A stretch of 62,333 bases of DNA from Syntrophobacterales bacterium (GCA_023229795.1 JALNYP010000018.1:1-62333); one strand, 5' to 3'; counted from the first letter of the stretch, positions 9,052 through 17,418 are shown. Program-made: numbers and translations. The notes: a model not told the origin generated them from the sequence alone.

Positions 9052-9756
9052 ATGGACCAAGCCGATAAGGCCTTGGACGCCTTACGAGTCCACATCAAGA
9101 AAGAGATCGTCGATAATTATTTTGCCGACCGGGTCTATCTCGAAGAAGATACCGAAGTTCTGCGGCAGGAGGTTAAGGACTACACCGAAAGCCTGGCCGG
9201 CCTGAGCAAACGCTTTATGGCCCTGTACCACGCCCTGGGCTCTAAAGAGGCCTGCGCCTTGATGATGGAGATCCTGCAGATCGAGAATTGGCCGTTCTAC
9301 CCGGAGTATGGTAATCTCTCCGGTTCGGAACAGGTGGATCTCCTCCATGATACCCGGCGCCGGGGGTTCACCGTTTACCGCCGCTACCGCAACCTCGTTT
9401 TCGATCTTTACGAACGCCTGCAGCAGGAGAGCGTCAAGGTCCACGAGGCCTACGCCAAGATTCAGACTCACCTCAAACTGCTCAATGAAGATATCAATAA
9501 ATTCAACCTCTCCTATGATTTCGGGTTGATTGCGGCCCAAATCGAAGCCATGGACGGCGGCCGGGAGGAATCCATGTCCGGGGGCCTACTGTCCTCGGAG
9601 CGGGAAGAACTCTCCACCCGGATGCGCTTCAAACGCCTGAAGTTTACGGACGAGGAACTGCCGCCGGTGGCGGACCTGCCGCCCCTCGCCGAGATTCAGA
9701 GGAAGCTGGACAGCTTGATCGAGCGGTTCTATCTACCGATGGGTTGTTGTTCATGA
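9052..9756 (+). CDS. conserved hypothetical protein, helical
   Basis: This is a 234-residue soluble, charged protein, mostly alpha-helical with coiled-coil potential around residues 25-60 and 115-155. The C-terminal tail is acidic and Pro-rich (DEELPPVADLPPLAE), followed by a helix ending in GCCS. No family is recognised. It lies 55 bp downstream of ricT with its own SD (AAGGAGAAC just before the ATG). It may be cotranscribed with holB-ricT. Confidence 0.72.
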   Translation: MDQADKALDALRVHIKKEIVDNYFADRVYLEEDTEVLRQEVKDYTESLAGLSKRFMALYHALGSKEACALMMEILQIENWPFYPEYGNLSGSEQVDLLHDTRRRGFTVYRRYRNLVFDLYERLQQESVKVHEAYAKIQTHLKLLNEDINKFNLSYDFGLIAAQIEAMDGGREESMSGGLLSSEREELSTRMRFKRLKFTDEELPPVADLPPLAEIQRKLDSLIERFYLPMGCCS

Positions 9757-9831
9757 GGGGACGTGTCTTCATCTTCGCTTTCCAGCCGGGCCGGGGATCG
9801 AAAACGGCCCTAAACCCGCGTTGAGGCTCCA

Positions 9832-10494
9832 ATGAAGCGGATCATCAATCTCCTGGCTGGCGTGGCGCTGGTCTGCGGCTTGTCGAGCTGCGCCGCCAAC
9901 AATTACTACAAGGTAAAGGTCAACGGCTACACCGACCCCAGCGCGCCCGGGCTGATCAAACCCGGCGGTTCTTTCTATGTCATGACCAACAAAGAGGCCA
10001 AGAATCCGCTGCTGGAGGCGGAAATCAAAGAAAAGCTCAATAAGCTCCTGGGTAGCCACGGCTACCCGGTTGTTCCCTTCGAGCGGGCCGATTATGTCTT
10101 GTTCTTCGGCTACGGCTTGGGGGAGCCGCGCGGCGTCACCACCGTCACTCCGGATTACTATGGCGGCTTCGGGTGGGGGATGGGGTACGGCTGGGGCGGC
10201 CCGGCTTTTGCTCTGGGATTTCCAGCGTGGGGAGGGTATGCCGCGGAGTCTGCCACCCTGTATGACCGCTGGCTGCTGATCAACGTAGTGGACGGCCCGG
10301 CCTACCGGACCGGCAAGCAGTCGCAGCCCGTGTGGGTGGGGGAAGCCCGGAGCGTGGGGGCCTCTTCGGACCTGCGGACGGTGCTCAACTATCTTCTGGT
10401 GGCGGATTTCCAGCAATTCGGTAAAAATACCGGCCAGGCGCTGACCGTGGAACTCGGGGAAAAAGACCCGGCCGTGTTCTCTCTGACCCATTAA
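9832..10494 (+). CDS. lipoprotein, DUF4136-like
   Basis: A lipoprotein signal is present: KR, hydrophobic core, lipobox LSSC with Cys20. The mature part starts with a Tyr-rich strand, then an alpha/beta segment (ADYVLFFGYGLGEP), a long Gly/Tyr/Trp-rich stretch around residues 108-130 (YYGGFGWGMGYGWGG), and a C-terminal part ending in LTVELGEKDPAVFSLTH. The layout resembles DUF4136 outer-membrane lipoproteins. The Gly/aromatic stretch is low complexity. Function is unknown; envelope localisation is supported by the lipobox. Confidence 0.75.
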   Translation: MKRIINLLAGVALVCGLSSCAANNYYKVKVNGYTDPSAPGLIKPGGSFYVMTNKEAKNPLLEAEIKEKLNKLLGSHGYPVVPFERADYVLFFGYGLGEPRGVTTVTPDYYGGFGWGMGYGWGGPAFALGFPAWGGYAAESATLYDRWLLINVVDGPAYRTGKQSQPVWVGEARSVGASSDLRTVLNYLLVADFQQFGKNTGQALTVELGEKDPAVFSLTH

Positions 10495-10511
10495 TCAAGA
10501 CAGGATAACTA

Positions 10512-11885
10512 TTGGCGAACTTGCTGGTCGATTTGAAGGTTTTTTTCCGCCGCCGCCTCTGGCAGGATGAAGGGCTGAGTCCCGTTCAACTCCTGGCGGC
10601 GAAGTGCCTGCGGGTCGTGGCCCTGGCGGGCCGCGGCCTCATCCGCAATCAATCCCTGGTGCGCTCCTCCTCCCTGGCTTACGCCACCATCTTGGGCTTT
10701 ATTCCCCTGTTCGCCCTGCTCTTCGCCATCTTGCAAGCTATCGGCGTGCCGCGCCTGTTGGCCACCTACACCCTGGAACACCTGGCGCCCGGGTCCCGGG
10801 ACTTCGCCACCCAGATCCTGCAATATATCGAAACCACCAAAGTGACCTCTCTGGGGGTCTTCGGGGTGGTGGCGCTGCTCTTCGACCTGGTGATCGTCAT
10901 GACCAACGTGGAGAAGGCCTTCAACAAGACCTGGCAGGTATCCCGGACCCGCCCTTTAAGCCGCAAGATCAGCGATTACCTCAGCATCTTTCTGATCTTC
11001 CCCATCCTCATGGCGATGGCCCTGACCTTTTCCACCTCCTTCTGGGGTCTCAGGCACGTCATCGAAATTTTGTCCGGGATCATGCCGGCCATCTTTTTTA
11101 CCGCGGCCCGCTGGCTGGTGTCCCTGGGCATGGTGTGGTTCGCCTTTATCTTCATCTACCTGGTCATGCCCAACACCCGGGTCAGCTTCTGGTCCGCGAT
11201 CCTGGGCGGCGTGGTGGGCGGCACCGTCTGGCAGGTGGCCCAATGGATTTTTGTCGGCATCCAGGCGGGGGCCGCCTACTACAATGCCATTTACGGCGCC
11301 TTCTACAACCTGCTCTTCCTGTTTATCTGGCTGTTCTGGTGCTGGTTGATCCTCCTGTTCGGCACTGAAATCGCCTTTGCCCACCAGAATTTGGAATGCC
11401 TCACCCGGCAGTTCCGGCAGCCGGGCCAGCCCCCGGAGCCGGTGGATGAGTACCTCTGCCTGGCCGCGCTGGTGACCATCGGCGCCCGGTTTTCTCAACG
11501 GCAGCCTCCCTTGTCCCTGGACGAATTGAGCCGGATACTGCCCCGGGGCAACAACCTGGCCCACCAGGTCACCCGGGCCCTCCAGGATTGCAACCTGGTG
11601 GTGGAGGTGGTCCCGGACCGGGCCAAGTCATCGCCCCGGTATCTGCCCAACCTGCCCCTGGACCAGGTCTCGGTCAAGGAGGTCCTGGACTGTCTGCGGG
11701 AATCCCGGGGCGCGGCCCTGTACACTGCCCTGGCCGACGAACCCCGCCTGATCACGCTTTTAAAGCCCCTGGTTGAGTCCCCCGCTCCACCCAGTTGGCA
11801 GTCCTTCACCATGCAGGACCTGGTGGAAGCCTATGCCGAAAACGGGTCGGCGTCCCAGGATGGCGAGGACGCCCACTCTACCTAA
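10512..11885 (+). CDS. YihY/BrkB family inner-membrane protein
   Basis: This 457-residue protein has an N-terminal polytopic YihY/BrkB domain with about six transmembrane helices (for example LGVFGVVALLFDLVIVMTN and LLFLFIWLFWCWLILLFGTE). The family signature SLAYATILGFIPLFAL is near residue 55, and AAYYNAIYGAFY marks the conserved loop. The C-terminal ~150 residues form a soluble domain with a winged-helix look (SLDELSRILPRGNNLAHQV, RALQDCNLV), as in many long YihY proteins. Despite an old name the family is not RNase BN; its molecular role is unsettled. Translation starts at TTG 10512, six bases after AGGAT. Confidence 0.88.
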   Translation: MANLLVDLKVFFRRRLWQDEGLSPVQLLAAKCLRVVALAGRGLIRNQSLVRSSSLAYATILGFIPLFALLFAILQAIGVPRLLATYTLEHLAPGSRDFATQILQYIETTKVTSLGVFGVVALLFDLVIVMTNVEKAFNKTWQVSRTRPLSRKISDYLSIFLIFPILMAMALTFSTSFWGLRHVIEILSGIMPAIFFTAARWLVSLGMVWFAFIFIYLVMPNTRVSFWSAILGGVVGGTVWQVAQWIFVGIQAGAAYYNAIYGAFYNLLFLFIWLFWCWLILLFGTEIAFAHQNLECLTRQFRQPGQPPEPVDEYLCLAALVTIGARFSQRQPPLSLDELSRILPRGNNLAHQVTRALQDCNLVVEVVPDRAKSSPRYLPNLPLDQVSVKEVLDCLRESRGAALYTALADEPRLITLLKPLVESPAPPSWQSFTMQDLVEAYAENGSASQDGEDAHST

Positions 11886-11913
11886 AAATAATTCTCTGTA
11901 GCAGGAGAATCCC

Positions 11914-12435
11914 ATGGCGACCAAACGCAAGTATCAATTCTATTGGAAATTATTAGGTAACCTGGACCTGGGGCGCCCGAATCTCGGGCCTACCGCCCGC
12001 CTGGAAGTATACCGGCTCATGCAGTTCTGCTTGCGCGATGTCCTGGAACAACACGCCGGCACTGAACAAGCCGACCTCATCTTCTATGAGGCGGGGAAGC
12101 TCGCCGGCAGCCAATTTTACCAACACGTGCTCGGCCACGTGGCCGATTTCGATGAGTTCATCAAGCTCATTCAAACCACCTTCAAAGACATGGGCATCGG
12201 TATCTTTCGGGTCGAGAAGGCCGACCTGCAGACCAACTCCTTTGTCTTCACGGTCTCCGAGGACCTGGACTGCTCGGGCCTGCCGGAACTGGATTACGAA
12301 ATCTGCACCTATGATGAAGGCTTTATCGCCGGCTTATTGGAGAGTTTTTCCGGCCAGGGCTTTGTGGTCAGAGAAGTGGACTGCTGGTGCACCGGTGACC
12401 GCACCTGCCGGTTCACCGCCAGGGTAAAAGATTAG
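11914..12435 (+). CDS. V4R (4-vinyl reductase) domain protein
   Basis: This is a 173-residue single-domain V4R protein, a ligand-binding fold used as a sensor of small hydrophobic molecules or as a chaperone-like module. The diagnostic C-terminal metal/ligand motif CWCTGDRTCRF (157-167) is intact, preceded by C131 in YEICTYDEGFIAGLLES. The N-terminus has the typical helix with FYEAGKLAG. It lies 28 bp after the YihY gene with SD AGGAGAA and 36 bp before a histidine kinase that has no obvious sensor domain. A V4R-kinase partnership is therefore plausible, by inference. Confidence 0.88.
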   Translation: MATKRKYQFYWKLLGNLDLGRPNLGPTARLEVYRLMQFCLRDVLEQHAGTEQADLIFYEAGKLAGSQFYQHVLGHVADFDEFIKLIQTTFKDMGIGIFRVEKADLQTNSFVFTVSEDLDCSGLPELDYEICTYDEGFIAGLLESFSGQGFVVREVDCWCTGDRTCRFTARVKD

Positions 12436-12471
12436 CCTGCCTTTATAATCGGGCACGGGAAGCAGCCAGCC

Positions 12472-13818
12472 ATGAACCGGGAGCACCTTGCTAAACTCCG
12501 ACAACAGCTTGACGCCGCCCTGGCGTCAGGCACTCCCGAAGCGTGCGCGGCGCTGGCGCCGGTCCTGGCCGAAGCGCTGCGGCGCCTGAACCGGACGAAC
12601 CCGGCCGAGGTCCCCGGCGATGAGTTAGGGCTGGCCCTCCAGGCCATCGAAGATGTCTGGTTCAAGGGCGCGCCGCCTTCGGCGCCGCTGCCGGGCGCCC
12701 CGGACCAGCAGACGAAACTCCTGCGCCTGCTGGAAGAAGTGTTGGAGGTCCAGGGCTTTGCCGTCTGTCTGGCCAAGGGGGACCTGTCGCCCGCGCTGAA
12801 AGTCAAGGGCGCCATGGCGGGCGGCCTCAAATCCCTGCAGTCCAGCCTGCGCCACCTGACCTGGCAGACTCAAAGGATCTCCACCGGCGATTTCAGCCAG
12901 CGGGTGGAGTTCATGGGCGAGTTCTCCGCTTCGTTCAACGCCATGACCCGCAACCTGGCCGAAGCCCGGGACCAGCTCAAACGCCACGGGGAGGAAATGG
13001 CCCGAGCCAACGCCAGTCTGAGGGCTGAGATTGCCGAGCGGCGGCGGGCCGAAAACCTCATCCAAGACCTCAACCGCCAGTTGAACCAGAAAGTGGCCGA
13101 CCTGTTGGAGGCCAATCAGGACATGGAAGCCTTCAGCTATTCGGTCTCCCATGACCTGCGGGCGCCCTTGCGGGCCATCCAGGGTTACGCCAGGATGCTT
13201 ATGGAAGAACACGTCGAGCACCTGGATGCCGAAGGGCTGCGCCTGCTCAAGGTCATCTCCGACAATGCCCGGCTCATGGCCAAGCTCATCGAAGACCTCC
13301 TGGCCTTTGCGCGTTTAGGCAAGCAGGAGATCAAAAAAACCGGCCTTGATATGACGGCCCTGGCACAGAGTATTTTCCAGGAACTCCAGGGCTGGATACC
13401 GGCGCGGGAGGTGCAGTTGACCCTGAAGCCTCTGCCCCCGGCTCAGGGAGACCGGGCCTTGATGAACCAGGTCTGGGTCAATCTCTTGTCCAATGCCCTG
13501 AAATTCACCGGTTCCCGGGAAACCGCGTTAATTGAAATCGGGGGCTGGACTGAGGCGGACGACCGGATTTATTTTGTCAAAGATAACGGCATCGGCTTTG
13601 ACATGCAGTACGCGGATAGATTATTCCGGGTCTTTCATCGGCTGGACCCGAACTCCCAATTTGAGGGCACGGGCGTGGGACTGGCCATAGTGCACAAGAT
13701 TATTCAGCGTCACGGCGGCCGGGTCTGGGCCGAGGGGAAAGCCAATGAAGGAGCTACCTTCTATTTTTCTCTGCCCCGGCCGTCAAGTGCCAACCAGGTT
13801 GAGGATACCGCGCAATGA
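12472..13818 (+). CDS. cytoplasmic sensor histidine kinase
   Basis: This 448-residue two-component kinase has no transmembrane helix. Residues 1-110 are helical and unassigned. Residues 115-165 resemble a HAMP-like stretch (ISTGDFSQRVEFMGEFSASF), followed by a coiled coil (160-215). The HisKA H-box SYSVSHDLRAPLRAIQGYA has phosphoacceptor H227. The HATPase domain shows the N-box (NQVWVNLLSNALKFT), the G1 box (VKDNGIGFD) and the G2 box (GTGVGLAIVHKII). The tail is similar to phytochrome-type kinases (LFRVFHRL). No response regulator is adjacent. The stop overlaps the start of the HNH gene. Confidence 0.93.
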   Translation: MNREHLAKLRQQLDAALASGTPEACAALAPVLAEALRRLNRTNPAEVPGDELGLALQAIEDVWFKGAPPSAPLPGAPDQQTKLLRLLEEVLEVQGFAVCLAKGDLSPALKVKGAMAGGLKSLQSSLRHLTWQTQRISTGDFSQRVEFMGEFSASFNAMTRNLAEARDQLKRHGEEMARANASLRAEIAERRRAENLIQDLNRQLNQKVADLLEANQDMEAFSYSVSHDLRAPLRAIQGYARMLMEEHVEHLDAEGLRLLKVISDNARLMAKLIEDLLAFARLGKQEIKKTGLDMTALAQSIFQELQGWIPAREVQLTLKPLPPAQGDRALMNQVWVNLLSNALKFTGSRETALIEIGGWTEADDRIYFVKDNGIGFDMQYADRLFRVFHRLDPNSQFEGTGVGLAIVHKIIQRHGGRVWAEGKANEGATFYFSLPRPSSANQVEDTAQ

Positions 13819-14051
13819 AATCATCAGAAGCCAATTACCGGGAACGCTCCCTGAAGATCCACGGCATGATCTGCGCCAAATGCGGCCGGGAGTTCACTCA
13901 CCGAAACCGGCAATTGTTGACGGTGCACCACAAGGACGGGAATCCCTGGAATAATCCCCCGGACGGCTCCAACTGGGAAAATCTCTGCGTCTATTGCCAC
14001 GAAGACGAGCACAGCCGCCAGCGCCTCGGCGACTATCTCAAGGAGGATTGA
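13815..14051 (+). CDS. YajD-type HNH nuclease family protein
   Basis: This is a small 78-residue protein. Two CxxC pairs (CAKCG near residue 20, CVYCHED near residue 58) form the zinc site, and the HNH core is LTVHHKDGNPWNN...NWENLCVYCHEDEH. The family matches E. coli YajD, annotated as an HNH nuclease but with an uncertain cellular role. The ATG overlaps the kinase stop (ATGA, 13815-13818), so the two are translationally coupled. Confidence 0.88.
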   Translation: MKSSEANYRERSLKIHGMICAKCGREFTHRNRQLLTVHHKDGNPWNNPPDGSNWENLCVYCHEDEHSRQRLGDYLKED

Positions 14052-14053
14052 GG

Positions 14054-14114
14054 GTGGCACAGCCTTTCCAGGCTGTGCCAAAGATCCCGCACAGGCTAGA
14101 AAGCCTGTGCCACC
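14054..14114. repeat. paired palindromic repeat (two hairpins)
   Basis: GGCACAGCC/GGCTGTGCC and GCACAGGCT/AGCCTGTGC form two stem-loops that are also complementary to each other, giving a REPIN-like structure. It sits between two convergent genes. There is no T-tract, so it is not a classical terminator. Confidence 0.6.
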
Positions 14115-14125
14115 AGTTACCTCCC

Positions 14126-15205
14126 TCAGTTCTCCACCGGAACCATGTCCCGGCCCACCATGATGCGGTCCCGGCCCCGGGCCTTGCTGCCGAACATGGC
14201 CTTATCCGCGATGAGCAACAGCTGCTCCCGGTCCGTGGCGTCTTCCGGCACCGTGGCGATGCCATAGCTGGCGGTGACCTTGATCTGGAGCCCTTCATCC
14301 TGGAGGAAAGCCGCCTGGTTGAGGGTCCGGCGCAGGTGGCGCGTGATCTCCAAGGCCTCCGCCTGGGAGCGCCGGGGCATCAGGATGAGGAACTCATCGC
14401 CGCCGTAGCGCACCAGACTGTCATCCGGTCCCAGCAGGGCATGGATCACCCGGGCCACCTGGCCCAGGACCCGGGTCCCCCGGAGATGGCCGTAACCGTC
14501 CACCACCGACTTGAAATTGTCCAGGTCAAAAAAGACCACGGAAAAGGGCTCCCCCCGGCTGATCAGCTCGGGGATCAGCCGGTCCAGTTCATGGATAAGA
14601 TAGCGGGTATTATAAAATCCCGTGACCTCGTCGATGAAGGTGCGGGCTTCGAGTTTCTGCAGGTTCCGGACGTTGTCCACCGCAATGGCCACGTAGTCCG
14701 CCAGGATGCTCAGGTGAGGCAGGTATTTTTCCCGGAAGAATTTTTCGTCCTCCACGTTGACTACCTCAAAGACCCCGATCACTTCTCCCCGGACATTGAG
14801 GGGCAGGGCGATGATGGAGCGGGTGTCAAAGCCGGTGGAGGTATCCACCCGGGCCGAGAAGCGGGGGTCCTCGTCCGCATCGGGGATGAAGATCGGTTGC
14901 CCCGTTTGGGCGACGGTCCCGGCGATGCCTTCCCCCGGCTTCAAGCGGATATGCTTGACTTTCTCGGGAGACACTCCCGTCACCACCGCAAAATAAAGCT
15001 CCCGGGTCTGGGGGTCGATGAGCAACAAGGACCAGTTCCGGGCCGGGATGATCGCCTTGATGCGCTCTAAGACCGCACTCAACAGCGTCTGCATATCATA
15101 GGCGCTCATCAGGGCCTTGGAGAACTCGATGGTAGTCAGCAGCCGCTCTACCTGGCCGGTGTCCGAGAGGGCGTAGAAAGACTCGTCTTTCTGGTCCATA
15201 GGCAT
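14126..15205 (-). CDS. GAF-GGDEF diguanylate cyclase
   Basis: This is a cytoplasmic c-di-GMP synthase candidate. A GAF domain spans roughly residues 20-180 (LLIDPQTRELYFAVVTG, LKPGEGIAGTVAQTGQPIFI). A GGDEF domain follows, with DEVTGFYNTRYL at its start, FFDLDNFK as the Mg-binding turn and an intact GGDEF signature (268-272). The RxxD inhibitory site upstream of GGDEF is not present (GPDD instead), so product inhibition may be absent. The start at ATG 15205 is preceded by GGGAGC; alternatives are 15199 and, without an SD, 15232. The signal sensed by the GAF domain is unknown. Confidence 0.92.
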   Translation of the reverse strand: MPMDQKDESFYALSDTGQVERLLTTIEFSKALMSAYDMQTLLSAVLERIKAIIPARNWSLLLIDPQTRELYFAVVTGVSPEKVKHIRLKPGEGIAGTVAQTGQPIFIPDADEDPRFSARVDTSTGFDTRSIIALPLNVRGEVIGVFEVVNVEDEKFFREKYLPHLSILADYVAIAVDNVRNLQKLEARTFIDEVTGFYNTRYLIHELDRLIPELISRGEPFSVVFFDLDNFKSVVDGYGHLRGTRVLGQVARVIHALLGPDDSLVRYGGDEFLILMPRRSQAEALEITRHLRRTLNQAAFLQDEGLQIKVTASYGIATVPEDATDREQLLLIADKAMFGSKARGRDRIMVGRDMVPVEN

Positions 15206-15340
15206 TGCTCCCGGTAAAGATTTTAGGATCAAGGAGGCGACATTGCAAGGATTTTGTACCGGATCTCAGCCCCAGTTGCAGGCGGGACGGGTCCACGCGC
15301 GGCTTTCCCTCAGAAAGGCGCAGCCGGCCGGGCTGATCGG

Positions 15341-15369
15341 TTGACATTCACACCCGGGGATGGTTAAAT
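15341..15369 (+). promoter_or_regulatory. sigma-70 promoter of the universal stress protein gene
   Basis: A perfect TTGACA (15341-15346), 17-bp spacer and TTAAAT (15364-15369) give a leader of about 25 nt before the ATG at 15400. Confidence 0.6.
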
Positions 15370-15399
15370 GCGCACTTATCAATGCAAAAGGAGGCAGTC

Positions 15400-15882
15400 A
15401 TGGCCCATAAGGTAATAGTTGCCCTGGATAGCTCGGAAGGGGCCTGGCGCGCGGTGGAATACGTGGCTGAAACTTTCGGAAAAACTCCGGGGGTGCAGGT
15501 CAGCCTGCTGCACATTCTATCGGGCCTGCCGCCGGCTTTCTGGGACGACGGCCATATTCTGGGAGACCAAGAAAAAGAATCCCGGCAACGGCTGGTGGCC
15601 AGTTGGCAGGCGGAACAGGAGAAGGGCTGGCAGGGCCTGGTAAAAAAGGCCCACGATCGTCTGGTCAAAGCGGGAATGCCCAAGGATGCGGTGCTGGACC
15701 GCTTCAAACCCAAGGAATACGACGTGGCGGAGGATATACTCAACGAAGCCGCCGCGGGGGGCTTTGATACCATCGTCATGGGACGCCGGGGCATGGGCAT
15801 GGCCAAGGCCCTGCTCCTGGGGAGCGTCACCAACAAGGTAGTGCAAAACGCCAAGGGCTGTGCGGTTACCATCGTGGAGTAG
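15400..15882 (+). CDS. universal stress protein (UspA family)
   Basis: This is a single Usp domain of 160 residues. The N-terminal strand KVIVALDSSEGAWRAV carries the conserved Asp. The C-terminal ATP-binding motif is present: GRRGMGMAKALLLGSVTNKV fits G-2x-G-9x-G(S/T). The protein is probably an ATP-binding dimer of the stress type. I choose ATG 15400 because AAGGAGG at 15388-15394 gives ideal spacing; the upstream ATG at 15382 overlaps the SD. A strong terminator follows, so the gene is monocistronic or nearly so. Confidence 0.93.
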   Translation: MAHKVIVALDSSEGAWRAVEYVAETFGKTPGVQVSLLHILSGLPPAFWDDGHILGDQEKESRQRLVASWQAEQEKGWQGLVKKAHDRLVKAGMPKDAVLDRFKPKEYDVAEDILNEAAAGGFDTIVMGRRGMGMAKALLLGSVTNKVVQNAKGCAVTIVE

Positions 15883-15918
15883 CGCGGCTCAGGCACACTT
15901 CAGCCTGGAAGACCAACG

Positions 15919-15946
15919 CGGGAGGGCGATGCTGCCCTCCCGTTTT
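15919..15946 (+). terminator. Rho-independent terminator after the usp gene
   Basis: A perfect 9-bp stem CGGGAGGGC/GCCCTCCCG with a 6-nt loop (GATGCT) is followed by TTTT. Confidence 0.75.
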
Positions 15947-16072
15947 CGTTGCCCCGGTTCCCCTACAGGACGGCAGCAGAACGCCTGGCCGCTCTCTTGT
16001 TTTTCAGGCAGGAATGCTTACCTTCTAGCCAATCCTGAGATAACCCCGGTATTGGAAAAAGGAGAAATTGCC

Positions 16073-16648
16073 ATGGCTCTGACTATCTGCTGGCTGAATG
16101 ACCTGGCCAAGGCTAAGGAGACCGCCCGGCAAACGAAAAAGCCGGTTCTGCTGGACTTTTTCAACCCTCAGTGAATTGGCTGCCAACAGATGGGTGCGGT
16201 TACGTACCCTCATGAGAAGGTCGTTAGGTTTGTGGATTTTAACTTCGTGCCGGTCCAGATCGAGACCTCGAATAAGGCCCTGATGGACCAGTTCAAGGTC
16301 AATTGGACCCCCACCATCATCGTGCTGGACGCCGACGGCAACGAAGTTCATCGCGTCGTGGGCTTTCTGCCGCCCGAGGAATTCGTCCCCACGTTCATGG
16401 TGGCCAAGGGCAAATGGTACTTCAACGCCGAGCAGCATCCCGAGGCCCAGGGCATGTTCGACGAAGCCCTGCGGGAATATCCGGCCAGCGCCGCGGCCGC
16501 GGAAGGGGTCTTTTTCCTGGGGGTCTCCCGCTACAAAATGAGCCACGACCCCAAACCCCTGCGCGCCGCCTATGAAACCTTAACGGCCAAATTCCCCGGC
16601 AGTGAATGGGCCAAGCGCGCCGCGCCGTACCGCCTCATCCCCGAATAA
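16073..16648 (+). CDS. selenocysteine-containing thioredoxin-fold protein (UxxC)
   Basis: The coding frame runs from ATG 16073 (SD GGAG at 16061-16064) to 16648 with one in-frame TGA at 16172-16174. Protein similarity continues on both sides. The first 33 residues give a helix and the strand KKPVLLDFFNPQ. TGA then falls exactly at the first redox position of a CxxC, giving U34-I-G-C37, followed by QQMGAVTYP. The cis-Pro loop NWTPTIIV (P80) and GFLPPEEF complete a thioredoxin fold. Residues ~115-191 form a TPR-like helical tail. Cys homologues in related bacteria read C-I-G-C here, as I recall. A SECIS-like hairpin follows the TGA. Total length is 191 residues with Sec. It is likely a cytosolic thiol/peroxide redox protein; its partner is unknown. 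If Sec is not inserted, only a useless 33-residue peptide is made. Confidence 0.85.
16187..16214 (+). promoter_or_regulatory. putative bacterial SECIS hairpin
   Basis: Downstream of the in-frame TGA, GGGTGCG (16192-16198) pairs with CGTACCC (16203-16209) over 7 bp with one G-U, closing a GTTA loop. A 2-bp outer helix (CA/TG) lies beyond a 3x3 internal loop. The loop starts with G, and its first G is 25 nt after the TGA, within the spacing described for bacterial SECIS elements. It lies inside the coding region, as in bacteria. Confidence 0.65.
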
Positions 16649-16691
16649 AGAGCTGTCGGTGGAGGGTGTTGGAGAGGGCCAGGGGATTGGT

Positions 16692-16715
16692 AGCCACGGG
16701 CGTCTCGCCCGTGGT
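16692..16715. repeat. short palindrome
   Basis: CCACGGGCG/CGCCCGTGG with a short loop lies between the selenoprotein gene and the macrodomain gene. There is no T-run. It is probably another REP-like element, though the flanks differ from the GTAGGG family. Confidence 0.45.
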
Positions 16716-16824
16716 TCCCGCGCCCCCCTCTGACTTTCCCCCAACCACTTAAATATCAGTTATCACTACCCCTGAGACCGGGAGCAGGAGTCCCGCACTC
16801 CTGCCTCAATACGGGAGATGCGCC

Positions 16825-17364
16825 ATGGAAGTGAAAGTCGGGCCGGCTACCCTGGAATTGGTGGAGGGGGATATCACCCGGCAGGACACGGACGCCATTG
16901 TCAACGCCGCCAATCAGTATTTGCGTCCGGGCGGCGGCGTGGACGGCGCCATCCATCGCGCCGGTGGACCCGCCATCGAGGCGGAATGCCGCCAATTAGG
17001 GGGCTGCCCCACCGGGGAGGCCAGGATCACCACGGGCGGCAACCTCAAGGCGAGGTACGTCATCCACACCGTGGGGCCGATCTATAGGGACGGCTTCCAC
17101 CGGGAAGCCGAGTTGCTGGCCTCGTGCTACCGGGAAAGCCTGAAGCTGGCCGCGGCTAAGGGCCTAAAATCCGTGGCCTTCCCCTCCATCGCCACCGGCG
17201 TTTACGGCTACCCCATGGCGGACGCGGCCCAGATCGCCCTCACCACTATCCTGGACTACCTGGCTCAAAACCCTGAGATCAAACTGGTGCGCCTGGTGTT
17301 ATTCGGCCGGCTGGCCTTTGAGGTCTATGAGCAGACGTTAACAGAGCTATCCCACCGCCGTTAA
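16825..17364 (+). CDS. macrodomain protein (O-acetyl-ADP-ribose deacetylase-like)
   Basis: This is a single 179-residue macrodomain that binds ADP-ribose derivatives; relatives hydrolyse O-acetyl-ADP-ribose or remove ADP-ribose from proteins. The motifs are complete. VEGDITRQDTDAIVNAAN supplies the adenine-binding Asp and catalytic Asn. The loop RPGGGVDGAIHRAGGP follows. ARYVIHTVGP and FPSIATGVYGYP form the phosphate-binding loop. Placement beside stress and redox genes fits a stress role, but the operon is not certain (176-bp gap with a palindrome). A purine-rich GGGAGATG sits before the ATG. Confidence 0.93.
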   Translation: MEVKVGPATLELVEGDITRQDTDAIVNAANQYLRPGGGVDGAIHRAGGPAIEAECRQLGGCPTGEARITTGGNLKARYVIHTVGPIYRDGFHREAELLASCYRESLKLAAAKGLKSVAFPSIATGVYGYPMADAAQIALTTILDYLAQNPEIKLVRLVLFGRLAFEVYEQTLTELSHRR

Positions 17365-17418
17365 ACGCGGTCCCAGCCTCGGTTGGCGCGCGGTATCGGC
17401 TGCTGGGCTAACTGCGCC

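Noticed and set aside
14054..14114. bidirectional terminator between the HNH and GGDEF genes
   Set aside because: Good stems but no T-tract on either side; better described as a REPIN-like repeat.
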